Made by a program: the position numbers and the translations under genes. A stretch of DNA of 64,000 nucleotides from Dipetalonema caudispina (taxonomy: Eukaryota; Nematoda; Chromadorea; Rhabditida; Onchocercidae): positions 1-64,000 of the forward strand of contig JABVXV010000183.1 of NCBI GenBank assembly GCA_013365325.1, in the 5' to 3' direction. The notes beneath the pieces are model-generated. The model was given only the letters and a program-made list of their open reading frames with translations. It had not been told where the DNA came from and searched no databases. Positions within the stretch are counted from its first letter, which is position 1; each line of letters opens with the position of its first letter. Positions 29,631 to 57,533 of the stretch are shown here, one piece after another.

Positions 29631-31973
29631 TCACTGTTGTCCCGCACCGCTTAGAAGTCGATCGATCGCGGCGTTTACATCACCAAATGTCGCAAGTAGT
29701 GCTATAAAAGAATCATTACAGCAACTATTTGAAAACACTCCTTGTATCTCCGATCTTTATCCTCTGTTCTTGATAGGATTTTGCTCTGCTATTAGTTTTT
29801 CGATATATCGAATAATAAAATATAAACACTAATTACTATAATAGTCATTTATCAAAAAAGTAGATAAATAAATAACTGACAAATTTTAAAGCAAGCCTAT
29901 GCAGTAGAAAATGTGATCATTGCAGGAAGGAAAATAATCCTTCTAGCCGTAAGTTTCTGCCTTTATTTTGCTATTATTTAATGGCTAATTTACATATGAG
30001 TTACAAGAAAATAATTACTCTTCGACTTAATTCCCCTTTCATAATTTAATTGGTTGTTATCTGAAGTAAATTTAATAAATACACCGTCCCATAAGTTTGA
30101 AGCAAAGTCAAAGTATTGTATGTTGGTCAACTAAGTTCGAAATGTGACAAATCGTCACCTTGGCCTGAACAATACACAGGAATTCTACCGAGGTTATGCA
30201 GTCAGAGAGATAAACCTGTTGGAGGAGTAATGCAACTATATCTATATCTAGTAGGCAACTGGATATAAAAGCCTAGAACATTTCATGACCGTCAATTAAT
30301 TCCGCAATCTATCAGGTTCAGGTAATTATTAAGTATTAAAATTACCTTGAATATTCGCTTCTTGATTACTGAATCCCATACTTGTTAACTGCTCTAACTG
30401 ACTACGGTAACGCTCTTCTGGTGGCTGTGTCGATCCACCCTGAAAGTCTTTACTTGTTCTCGAACAAACAAAAATTCCTAAGATATCAATAAGTCTCACT
30501 CTATATTATGTGTATTTCAAATCTGACATGGTGTTATGATTTGGATGCGTAGAGAACAACCACGCTATAAAATAGAGATTGTAACTTCAATAGTATACAA
30601 TAGGTACAATAGGTGCAGTATAGCAGCATTGAACAACCAACAAAAAGACAAAATCTTAAGTATATTTGTTCTAAACGATTCTTATTGCTGAGCGACTTTC
30701 AAATAATAAAGTTCATTGGACTTACAAGAGTTGCGCCAGTCATTTGTCTAATTAAATTAAGCATCATCATTGCTTGTTCAGTAGTCGGAGCAGAAGAAGT
30801 CGTTGCGGTTGTCGTTCCTGTACCTGGTGCTGTCCCAGTTGCGATTGAATCACTAAATAAAGAAAATACAAGCTTTTGAATGACATTTTGCTTTCTAAAT
30901 TATTAGGCATGAGTTAATTGATCACTGTTCATCTTACACTTCACTTTTCTTGTTTGAACAGTCTTTAAACAAAGAAAATTGTAATTTCAACATTACAAAA
31001 AATGGTAAAACGTAAACCTGGGAGTAGTATTGGGCGTCGTTGTAGTTGCCGCTGGAGCGGTTGGAAAACTGAAAAAAGAATGTTGTAGAACAATTGAAAA
31101 CATCACTTACATACTGTATGAATTCTCAGTACTTTTACGTATTAATGAACAAAAAGATCTGCTTACAATCCAGGAGGTAAAAGCTGTGGAGCTTCACGAC
31201 GCAGAGTATCCATGCCAGTATGAATTTGATGGAATGCTTCAAGCACTCTTGGATTAGAAATTGCTCGCAACATTTCTGGATTTTGCATCTGAAAATTTGA
31301 TATAGGAATGGTAAACCTGATCTATAGATTCTTCTATTTTTAAATGAATTCCGTTTCTAAAGCTGATTGCTTTCAAGCTAAATTCCTATTAGTCGTTTGT
31401 AATGTAAACAAAATAAACAGTCACCAAAACATTTCTAAAACTGAAATAAGCACAAATTTTAAAAACTGAAAAAGGTGCAGATTTTAGGAGACAGTTACGA
31501 CTGTTGCTATAATGGATAATTCGAAAGAAATCATAATACTTTGCCCTCAGCTAACAAAAAAGGAGAATTCAACTTATTTCAATTCAGATTTCATTTTAAG
31601 GAGAAACAATTCCAAAGTCTTACAGTATTCCGAAAATGTGGCATAGCATTCCGTATGTACTGCTCCATAGTTGATGAAACTGCGGGGCCCGATGCGAGCA
31701 TCTAAAGTAGTGAACAACATTATTTTTTATGCCTTTTAAAAAATAAAGTGAAGATATCATTAAGAAAAAAAAAGAAAAACGAAAACAAAAACTGCAAACC
31801 TGTGACAATAATGACGGATTCTGCCGAATCATATTCATAGTATTAGTAAACGTCTCGCTATTGAGCAGTCGTGCATAAGCATTCGGATCAGACAACATTG
31901 GTGGATTTTCCGGCAAACCAAGAGTATTTGCAAGTTCTGCAGCGAAATATTGCAGAAAACATATAGCAATTAC

Positions 31974-32025
<52 letters not shown>

Positions 32026-34795
32026 TTTTTTAATTCCTAGTTAATAAACAAATGAAAACTCGGTGTAAGTCATGAATCAACTTTTAATTCATTTCCATTT
32101 TCCCAATAATTTTAACTTCTAATTTGGTCCTAATTATATTTCCCTTTTTTCTTCTAAGCAATAACGAATAGAGGCATAAAAGAGGAATGTTACTGACAAT
32201 GAGATATAGGATATTTCCGCCTATTACTTCCATCTAGGAATCAAAATTGGAAGTCAAACTCTTCACGACAAGGTTCTTATCATCCCTGAAGCATAAGATA
32301 AAGTGGAGTAGAAAGAGAAGGAAAATGAGAGGGAAGAAGGGGAAGAAACCTGCCCATTGTAAAGGAGAGGAGACTTGTCCATCGTATTTTAGTACCAGTA
32401 TATCATAAGATTAAGCTATTTTGGAGATAAATGTCACCAAAATATAGCGAAAATGACATAATTACAGCAGTGAAATGAACTTACCAGCCAGTAAATTCGC
32501 CGAAGGTTGAGAGGAGGCACCACTGCCAGCGCCTGTATTGGTAGAAGCGGAACCAGATGTATTAGTAGCATTACCCCACGGATTTGGCAATGCTTCAGCA
32601 TTTTCAACACCAGCACGTTGGCTACGTGACGCTAAATGATGAAATAAGTTATTCAACCAGAAATACTTTGGGACCAAACTATTAATCACTCTATACAATT
32701 TTAATTGAAAAAACAAGAATACTGTAATAAAAGCAAGAGCATTCTAAGAGTTTATGAATACAAGCCTATAAAAAAAATCAGGTTTAAAAATCTTACCCAT
32801 ATTATTAGAACTGTCTACTAAACTTGCGAAGGGATTGTTAGCGAAAGTACTTGTTGCACTGTTCAACAGTGGTTCCTGTACGTCTTGGTACAAACGTTGT
32901 AACGCCGCTTGTCCACCTGGAATACCCTGAAATGACCATTACTTCTTATGTTAAGTATATTCATTGATTCAATCGGTCCTTCCAAACTTAGCATTGGGTT
33001 TTCAAATTCCAAAGAACTCATAGGGTTTAACATCAGTTACAAATTGGAAAGGAATGGAAAAGCGTTAATTAAAACCTGAAGATTCCGTATTGCTTGATCG
33101 CGGCTACGCATCAATTCTTGGAACATACTAGGATTTCTCACCATTTCGATCGTCTGCCGAATAACTTCCGGGTCATTCAACAAATGGCCAAGCTCGGGAT
33201 TTGACTTAAACCAACATTTGTAATTCATCAACCAGTCAAAAACTGATGATTTAAATTATAAGTTGAGCAACTCTTTTCTTGCAAATCTTTCATTTTTATG
33301 ATAAAAACGAAAGGGATAGGAAAGATTACCTCAATAACTTGTTGAATTTGTGGATTATCAGCAATCAGTGACCGTATAATGTCTGGGTTGTTCAATAGTG
33401 ATTGAACTATTGGACTATTCGTCATTTCGCGTATTGCTTCTGGGTTTTGCATCATATGCTGTGCCATTCCCAATGCACCACCCATTGGATTTCCCCCCAT
33501 TGTCGCATTCTATTTTAACAAGAAGTTTCAAGAAAAGCTAAAGAGAGAGGAGAAAGAAGCGTATGTGTTTAAAAGTACATAGCGTAAGAAAAAAACAGCA
33601 TTTAATGGAACGTTTGAGTTATTAGAGTAAAAATTTGAACATAATTTTTGAAAATCAGACTTACTGAAGTTAATCCAGTTCCAGAAGCAGTGCCAGCTGG
33701 AGCGGGCTGCAAGAGAGTATTAGTAGTAATAAGAATAATAGTACAAATAAGTTGAAAATGATAAATTCCGATGAATAAAAATCAGATGAAATTCTCCTTA
33801 CCCGCTGTGAATTACGTATAACAAGATGAATAGCCATACCATCTTTAATAGCTGAAATTAATTGGTTCAAAAGAAAGCATAAAACAGTGAGAAAAGATGT
33901 CGTCATAAAATACAAAATACCCTATTCGAACCAAGTTATTATCTTGACTCAGCTTATACATGTATTCAGGCTTATCCCATACAAATATTTCCCCGATATA
34001 GGCGGAAACGGGATTAAGAACGCAATGCTAGAACTAAATATCGCAACTAGCGGTATTAACTACTATTTAAAAAGTGTTCTTCCAAGAAAAAATACTTCAC
34101 AGAACCAAAACAGAGTCAGCAAAACTTGACTTACAAAGTTTAGTGAGTGTCTCGTGATCTTTCAAAATCTTCCCAGAAAAGATAAGACAAAGTTTTTCGG
34201 GCGGTTGATTAATTTTCGCTGACAATACTGCTTTAACCTGGAATTTCAGTCATGACTATAATAAAAATAATGGTGATGAAAAGGACTTTCCTAATTATAG
34301 CCTTAGAAGCCATCTATGCTGCGATAGCATTCACAACCAAGTAAGGAATAGAAGGAATATAAAAGAACTAGAAGCAATAAAAACTAGGAAGACTGTGTAA
34401 TTTGTGGTACTTTTAGTATAACAAATAAAGAGTCTTAATAGAAGACTTTCTCAGTAGGCGGTATACGTGGGACGTAGACGGTAAAATCTGAGAAGGTGGT
34501 AACGCCAGCGTAAGTTAGAATATAACATAAATGGGTAGAGTAATAAAGGTGCAGTCGATCTATGCGAATACAGCTGCACCGTGAGTACCATAATGAATAA
34601 GAATGTAAATAGAAAACTCCATATGAAAAACAATACAAACAAAAAAGTTGATTATATGATTGCTTATATATTTAAATTAGTTACCTTTAAAACGGTAGCT
34701 TTTTCTGGCACCGTAATGTCGTAACCCTCCGTAGTAGTTTTAACTTTTAGATTTATCTTGCTTTGAACTTCTTCATCACTACCAGAATCCGTCAT
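29631..34795 (-). CDS. ubql-1: Ubiquilin (UBL-UBA proteasome shuttle factor), 15 exons, complete
   Basis: Ubiquilins carry ubiquitinated clients, including ERAD substrates and mislocalised membrane proteins, to the proteasome. Exons, 5' to 3': 34685-34795, 34135-34237, 33802-33851, 33665-33706, 33330-33509, 33076-33204, 32797-32926, 32485-32631, 31800-31936, 31624-31701, 31167-31288, 31018-31068, 30726-30852, 30346-30439, 29631-29701. They join in phase to 1572 nt (523 aa). Domains: N-terminal ubiquitin-like domain (about residues 13-88), STI1-type Met/Asn/Pro-rich repeats (HMMQNPEAIREM, LLNNPDIIRSL, NPELGHLLNDPE; a second block with MIRQNPSLLSQ and NPEMLRAISNP), a Thr/Ser/Pro/Ala-rich low-complexity linker, and a C-terminal UBA (about 478-517) with the MGF loop. 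Length is close to the family norm. Oddities: exon 6 uses a TTTAAG acceptor, and the UBA has TFGD where most homologues have TGGD/TGGN. The symbol follows the C. elegans orthologue. Confidence 0.95.
31975..32024. repeat. (TA)n microsatellite in a ubiquilin intron
   Basis: About 50 bases of TA lie in the intron between exons 8 and 9, some 40 bases from the exon 9 acceptor. Confidence 0.95.
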
Positions 34796-34826
34796 TATTG
34801 GCTTATCTTCTGGAAGTCATTAAAAA
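34796..34826 (-). promoter_or_regulatory. Candidate spliced-leader trans-splice acceptor of ubiquilin
   Basis: Reading the minus strand, a T-rich stretch followed by CTTCCAG (AG at 34811-34810) ends 14 nt before the ATG. There is no evidence for an upstream coding exon. An acceptor this close to the start codon is the usual sign of nematode trans-splicing; that it receives a leader is inference. Confidence 0.5.
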
Positions 34827-36905
34827 CTTATAAAAGCCCGACAAGAATGCATTTCATATAACTATGATAATGTGATATCAAAGTTTGTATCAATATCTCG
34901 CCTAGAATCATTTTTGAATATATATCTTTTGATTATTCTCTTCCCTAGATGAAACAAAATTTGAAATCGTAAAACTTTTAATTGCCCCAAAATGACTCAT
35001 CTCCATACGATGACGGATCCCTTAAATTTCACTCCACCTATACATTTCATATCAAATATATATATACATATATATATCATCCCACACAGAAAGATCGCGT
35101 ACTATGAAGAATGTAACAGTACTTCAATAACTAACCACCGAGTACCCTAGCACTGATTGAACAAAGACCTACCACGTCCGTTGTAATGTCAACTAATGTG
35201 GCCGTAACGATGAAGACGCGGTTCGTTAAATGTAAGCACTACAAGCAATATTATTGTGGGATTGTTGTTGCATGGGTGACCAGTTCGTTCATCTCTTAAA
35301 TTCGGACCTGATATGCATCTTAGCGATGCGACAAGCTTAGTTAGCCTTTTATTCTTTCTTACTAAATATGTGGATCTTATAGTTAATTAGAATGAAAAGG
35401 AAATTTAAGAGACACACATTAACAAACAAATTTGTCGCGAAGTTTCATTTCTCGAATTTCGATTTAATTCTCTTGAACCCTTCCCTTCCCAGTTTACTGT
35501 TGTTATAGCATCACATTAGATTTGCACCAAAATTTCAGAGTTAGTAAAAATGTGTTTCAAAAGTTGAACCACGCATTACCTTTAATGTGTAATTTGAGTT
35601 TTTCGAATTTCATACTCATGTAAAGTATACCATATTCATAACGTAAACTTCTACTATAAGTTATTCCATATTAATTCAAACCTGATCAATATTCATGCTA
35701 GTAACTCAAATATATTGTGTTACTAATCTGGACTTCATATTCTTAACTTGAATTATCCTACATCTGTAACTTCAATTATATCATACTCTTGATATCAATT
35801 ACTTTATATCCTTCAATTATTTCCTGTTTCTAAGCCACAATTATTATGGTGACTGTGTTAGCTCGATAACTCCCTAACTAACACATCTTCTCATTAGCAC
35901 CAAGCCATAGTTATTCCTACTATCATTATTTTCTGCATAATTATTCACAGGGATCCTTGGTTGTTCTACCGGTAATCCTTTCATCCCATTTGATGTCTTA
36001 TCAGGATTTCTGGTCGTGTGAATGATCGCAAGAAACAATTAGTATGTGCATATCTTCCGCTTATGATGCAGTAACTGCATGATCATGGATCGTCATTGAA
36101 AAGATATGATCAAATACATCCCATTATATATTATTTAATACAAATTAGATGAAATAACTAGCTAGAAACAATACAAAATGGGAGAAATAATGTAAATAGA
36201 CGACAAAGACTCCAGAAATATGCAGAAATAGTACATGAATGGTTTGTTACGGGCACGAAGGTGTGGAAGGAAAAATTTAAGACGAAAAAACAAACGCGGG
36301 ATTATCATCATGCAAACTTTTACACCATTGAGAGTTTATATTACCTGACATAATTCCAGTTGCCGTTTCATAAACAAATATTGAGCTGTCATGAGGATTT
36401 CATGATACCGTATCACCTAAATCTTAGTAAGATGCACCAAAACTCCAAGTTTTTAATGTATTTACTATTCTATTGATTATATGTTTACATGAAAGCTTAT
36501 GAACTTCCGTACATGAAAAAGAGACATGTCTCAAACTCCATTTCCATATTTAGTTTCATCCCTATTATTAACACATTAACAATCATTTATGAATATGCAC
36601 AGAGTAAACAAGCAAACAATACATAATTTTGAGGAAGAAAAGTACCGGGTGCTAAATTGTTTAACTTTTCCTCGTGAGTATCACATAATTCCCGCTGAAT
36701 AATTTGTCAGGATATCACGCTCCTTTCAAACAATTCAGCGTGACAAAATTATTTAAAACAGGACGCAGGAAATTTCGTATAGCGCTGAATGAGAAGCGTG
36801 ATATCTAGCAAGTTCATTTTTTAAGATATCATATTCTCAATTTAGTGACATTCTTTAAGGACGGCAGATGTAAATCCACGACGAATTCGAATTTACCTAT
36901 GACCT
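34827..36905. other. Intergenic gap between ubiquilin and CHD1
   Basis: This region upstream of the ubiquilin start should contain its promoter; I cannot point to a specific element. It also holds a (TA)-rich patch at 35057-35078, a foldback element at 36693-36805, and two minus-strand coding-like blocks (35874-36038 and 36345-36416) that I could not assign to a gene. The string GGGTGACC near 35274 resembles a 5S rRNA motif, but the flanks do not align to 5S. Confidence 0.6.
36693..36805. repeat. Nested inverted repeats (possible small foldback/MITE remnant)
   Basis: GATATCACGCT (36711-36721) is perfectly inverted as AGCGTGATATC (36795-36805). Inside and around it, CGCTGAAT (36693-36700 and 36783-36790) is inverted as ATTCAGCG (36733-36740), and AATAATTTGTCA pairs with TGACAAAATTATT with one extra base. 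The arms give two mutually exclusive hairpins. No coding capacity or target-site duplication was identified. Confidence 0.55.
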
Positions 36906-36911
36906 TTTATT
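36906..36911 (-). terminator. Polyadenylation signal AATAAA of CHD1
   Basis: A canonical AATAAA on the minus strand lies about 105 nt beyond the CHD1 TAG. Position and strand fit a short nematode 3' UTR. Confidence 0.6.
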
Positions 36912-37015
36912 GCAATTATTTCTAAAAGAATGTACAATTCATGCTGCATAGTTGCTTAACCCGTAAATAGTTATTTTGAAAGGAGATGAAGAAAAACAGA
37001 AATGAAGTTTTAACG

Positions 37016-53774
<16,759 letters not shown>

Positions 53775-55154
53775 CCTTTCACAAAGTGAGAGCAGGAATA
53801 ATAACAGATATTGTATATAATAATGAAATAATGAACAGTATATTACAAGGCAAACTGTTACTTTTATATTTTAAATCATCGATAAAAAATATGGGGATTT
53901 TCAACCTGAAATTTTGTTATTTCCTTCATTAAAATTTATACATTTATTTATTGCAGTGGTTTCGTGACATTGTAAGAACCGATGAAAACTTGTTTACTTG
54001 AATGGAAATAATTTAATGAACCTTTTTATGATAATCATTTCTCTGATAGATAGTTATAAACATATTAGGTTAAGTGACCAGTGGAAAGAAAGGCCACAAT
54101 GCCCAGCTATACAAACGACATCAACTTTTTGGAAGAAAACGTAGCGGCGAACAAATACGATAACATATACAGTTTACCTCTATCGAATATCAATGTGATA
54201 TAACAGACCATTCCTTAGCTTACATCATTTCAGCTTAGCTACGGAATACGTCCATAAAAATCTACTTCAAAGATTTGTGAAAGAAAAAACAAATTAATTT
54301 AATTAGAATGGATTAAAAAAAAAAGAAAAAGGACAGATTTTTCTGCATTTAATTGCTGTAAAAAAAAGAGGAAACAAGCAAAGATGAGGGCAGTGATAAT
54401 TTCGACGAATTACCGACTACTAAAAAACAGCTTTTGGGTAAAGTAAATGGAACTGGAAACTTTCAGAGGTCTTCTTATTAATGAAAGCTGAAAAAGCAAG
54501 GTTGCGAGGATTTCCATATGTTATGAATAATTTATTTCTTGTGGACAATTTGAAAAATCAAAACATAGTTCATAAAAACAACTCAAAAGATTTGGAACTT
54601 ATAGCCTTTGTTTCAAGAAGTCACGAAAATTGCAGGAAAAACATTTGATCGGTTTTTGATTTGTGATAAAAATATATCTTTTTATAACATTAAGTCTGAA
54701 AATTAACATCAACTTTAAAACAAAAAATACGTGGAATTTCCAATCAATTCATAACGGTGATTTAATTCAAATTTAAAAATTCTTTTCGTGAAATTAATTT
54801 AACTAATGAATCGTTTAGCCATACAGTTGAATAATCGTCTCTTTCCATCTTCTCTCCCCAGCCTATTTGGCCCATTATTATTATATAATTTAGTAATCAG
54901 GTTAGTATCCAAGCTGGATCAATTGCTTCAAGCTGATAGAGGCTAGCTAATATTAGAAGACTTGTTCCCCACTCTCCTCCCGGTATTCTCTCGTACACTC
55001 GTAAGAATACAAAGGTTATCATCGTTAGTGCTAGAAGGTTAGCCCTGCTTGAATTAGGAGGGGTTCAGCTTCGCAGAAATGATTTGCTTCTTAGCTATCA
55101 CGCCATACTATAAACTCTGATATTATATATAAATTAGCTAATGTAAACGTTGTA

Positions 55155-55641
55155 GTGCAGGCAGATTATCAAAAAGTCTTTCGTATTCATTTTGGAAGTG
55201 AAATAAATTACACCATGGATTTAGTTTTAATCAAAATATTGAATTTCCCCTTCTTTCAAAGATCTCTAGGTTATTGTAATCACCAATTCTTACATAATCC
55301 TGCACTACTAAAACAATCACTACCATATAGAAATATCAAAATGGCATTTGCCGTTTTTCTGAGTTATAATGCTGCAATATGTGTTATTCATCACACAGCA
55401 CAAAATCCGCCGAGGTCGAGTGAAGTCACGGAGGACGGGTCTGCCGTGGGTACGGTTTCGTTTTCACTTTCGGGATATATCAGACGACATAATCAGTGTG
55501 TATAAATGTAACTATCTCAGATTTAATTCTAATCCAGTAAAAGGAAAGTATCGAAAAAATGCGAAGGAGAAATTTGGAAAAATTCCAGAAATGCTGACCA
55601 AGTTCGGGAGATTACTCCTGGAAAGGGAGAATACTGCCTAG
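55155..55641 (+). other. Unassigned overlapping open frames, plus strand
   Basis: A frame open from 55155 to 55505 (116 codons from a GTG) contains an ATG at 55341 that would give a 54-residue product with a hydrophobic start. A second frame (55369-55641) overlaps it. The stretch 55385-55475 is GC-raised for this window. I do not recognise either product, and no convincing splice-phased chain was found; the opposite strand is also open here. It could be a fast-evolving small gene, a decayed gene, or chance. Confidence 0.2.
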
Positions 55642-56140
55642 ACTGAAGATTGGACTGAGGTGACGGGGGATGGACTGAAGTAACAATAAGTAGTACGGGT
55701 TAGCACTTCTATAATTGATAAGCTAACAAGGTGATAACCCAAAACATCAACTTGACTCTGCTCCATTGATCCTTCAGTGAACACTGGACAGTTCTCAGAT
55801 TATTGGTAATGCCGAAGTAGACCGGAGTGGTAGAGATCTTGCGATTAACAGCAAAGCTAACGTAACGCTCTGTCCGCATTACAGCGATAAAGCACCCAAC
55901 TGACGACATGCATCAGATGCGGACATTATTGATTTCTCCAAATTCCTCACAATCACCACCTAAGAAATCTCAGAAAAATAAAAATGCTCGTCCCCCCTCT
56001 TTAGGAAATCTCAAATAACAAACAATTTGTACCACTAGAGAACGATGTGGCACACGCATACACACACATGTATATACCGATCACACATAAGTTTCCGATG
56101 TGCCGAATTAGCGATCGATAAACAGTTATCACATCAATAG

Positions 56141-56395
56141 AAACCAAAGGACCCCGTAGAATCTATCGAGAAGGATGTCCCAGAGTCGGGAAAAATCCTC
56201 GGGGTGGGAATAGCACTTGGAAATGTTGAGGCCGAAGAAGACTATTTCCGACCATCCCAAAAACCTGTACCTGTAGACCTCGTCACTGACCTCGGGAACA
56301 CCATAACCAGCATTACCATCACCACCATCATCATTGCAGAGAGGCAGGACGCGGAACGCGAGTCGCAACGCAACACAAAACCCAAACGTTATTGA
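56141..56395 (+). other. Unassigned exon-like open frame, plus strand
   Basis: An 84-codon frame ends at a TGA (56393-56395) and follows an in-frame TAG that is also a weak acceptor (CAATAG). Composition is protein-like, with balanced codon use, several acidic and Pro residues, an Ile/Thr-rich stretch (ITSITITTIIIAE) and an Arg/Gln/Glu-rich end. The ATG at 56204 gives 63 residues. The minus strand is also open (56129-56428, 99 codons), so strand is uncertain. No family recognised. Confidence 0.22.
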
Positions 56396-56922
56396 AATGG
56401 GAGAAGCAAGATATTCCAAACGGGACACTTTCAGCTACAAAATGAATAAGCGGAATTTCAAATTTGTCAAATTCCTCTCCCCTCTCTTCCACAGATTACC
56501 TTGAGAAGTTCCTCAACTCCCTGACTTTCTTCTCGAATACTTAATGCGCAAAAATGCAAGAATTTTGATAACTTTTCGGAAAAATTTATTTAAAATTTAA
56601 AAACAAAGGCGAAATAGAGAAAAGATACGACAATAACAACGGTAATATTGAATAAAAAAAGAAGCCTAAACTAGCGGAACAAACATTCCGAATTAACGAA
56701 GCAGCCTAAGGCACTGGAAAATAATCATTTTAAAATGTGAAATTGTCAAAGTGAACCAAAAGAAAACATATGCAAAAATTCACATCACAGCTCCATGGAA
56801 TGATTTATATATCTATCCAGCAAAAGCCACTGAGACTGTTTGGGTCCCACATAATATGGGAGTTCATCAGCTACCACCTATGATTTACCGATATCTTATA
56901 GTTGATAAATGAAGAATGTTTA

Positions 56923-56954
<32 letters not shown>

Positions 56955-57378
56955 CAACAGCAGTATTTGATATCTTACGGACTGGAAACAGGAGGAAAAT
57001 CAAGGGACAAAAGAACTAGCATGTGATTTTTGCCTTATTAAGTATTTAAAATTTTTGGGTAAATAGATAACCGAAATCCAACATAGTAACTGTCCGATTT
57101 GGAAAAATGAGTTTCCACCACCAAAAATGAACAAAACAAAAAGGAATGGAGATGTACAATACTTGCCTCTTTGGAACTAAGCTAAACTAAGCAGGCAAAA
57201 TCTGCCAAATAACAAAATTGAATTCGAATTTTGAATATGTTTATGCGTTTGAACTTTCAATTCGGGTTCGGTGCATGGTAAGCACCCTATTCCAAAATTT
57301 CAGTGTAAACAAGGTCTAGAAAATCTATATATATACACCATACATATACATATATATGTACATATGTATATATATGTA

Positions 57379-57384
57379 TTTAAT
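57379..57384 (-). terminator. Candidate polyadenylation signal (ATTAAA) of PDI
   Basis: ATTAAA on the minus strand about 150 nt past the PDI stop codon, within a very AT-rich patch, so a chance match is quite possible. Confidence 0.3.
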
Positions 57385-57533
57385 AAATTAAATAACAATT
57401 ACTTAATATTAACCGACAATGGATGAATGAATCAGGCTGCTGTAATAAATCCGCACAAGCGAACTAAGAATCCAACGTCTTCAATTTTACAATCGGGTTC
57501 CTCAGTTTCGAGTTCGACGATAATTCTGACCCT

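Larger units (their letters stand above)
53775..57378. other. Intergenic region between CHD1 and PDI
   Basis: The part next to 53774 is upstream of CHD1 and should hold its promoter; no element is recognisable. From about 55150 to 56430 the sequence is visibly less AT-rich and holds overlapping open frames on both strands (separate entries and findings). A poly-A tract lies at 56929-56954. No tRNA or rRNA was seen. Confidence 0.6.

Noticed and set aside
35161..35300. Possible 5S rRNA copy (GGGTGACC and a TACCACG-like string)
   Set aside because: The two motifs are about 107 bases apart instead of about 73 and the flanking stems do not align with 5S rRNA.
53775..53830. Spliced-leader acceptor upstream of CHD1
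   Set aside because: The only AG close to the ATG is in GTGAAAG with no pyrimidine tract, so I could not support a site.
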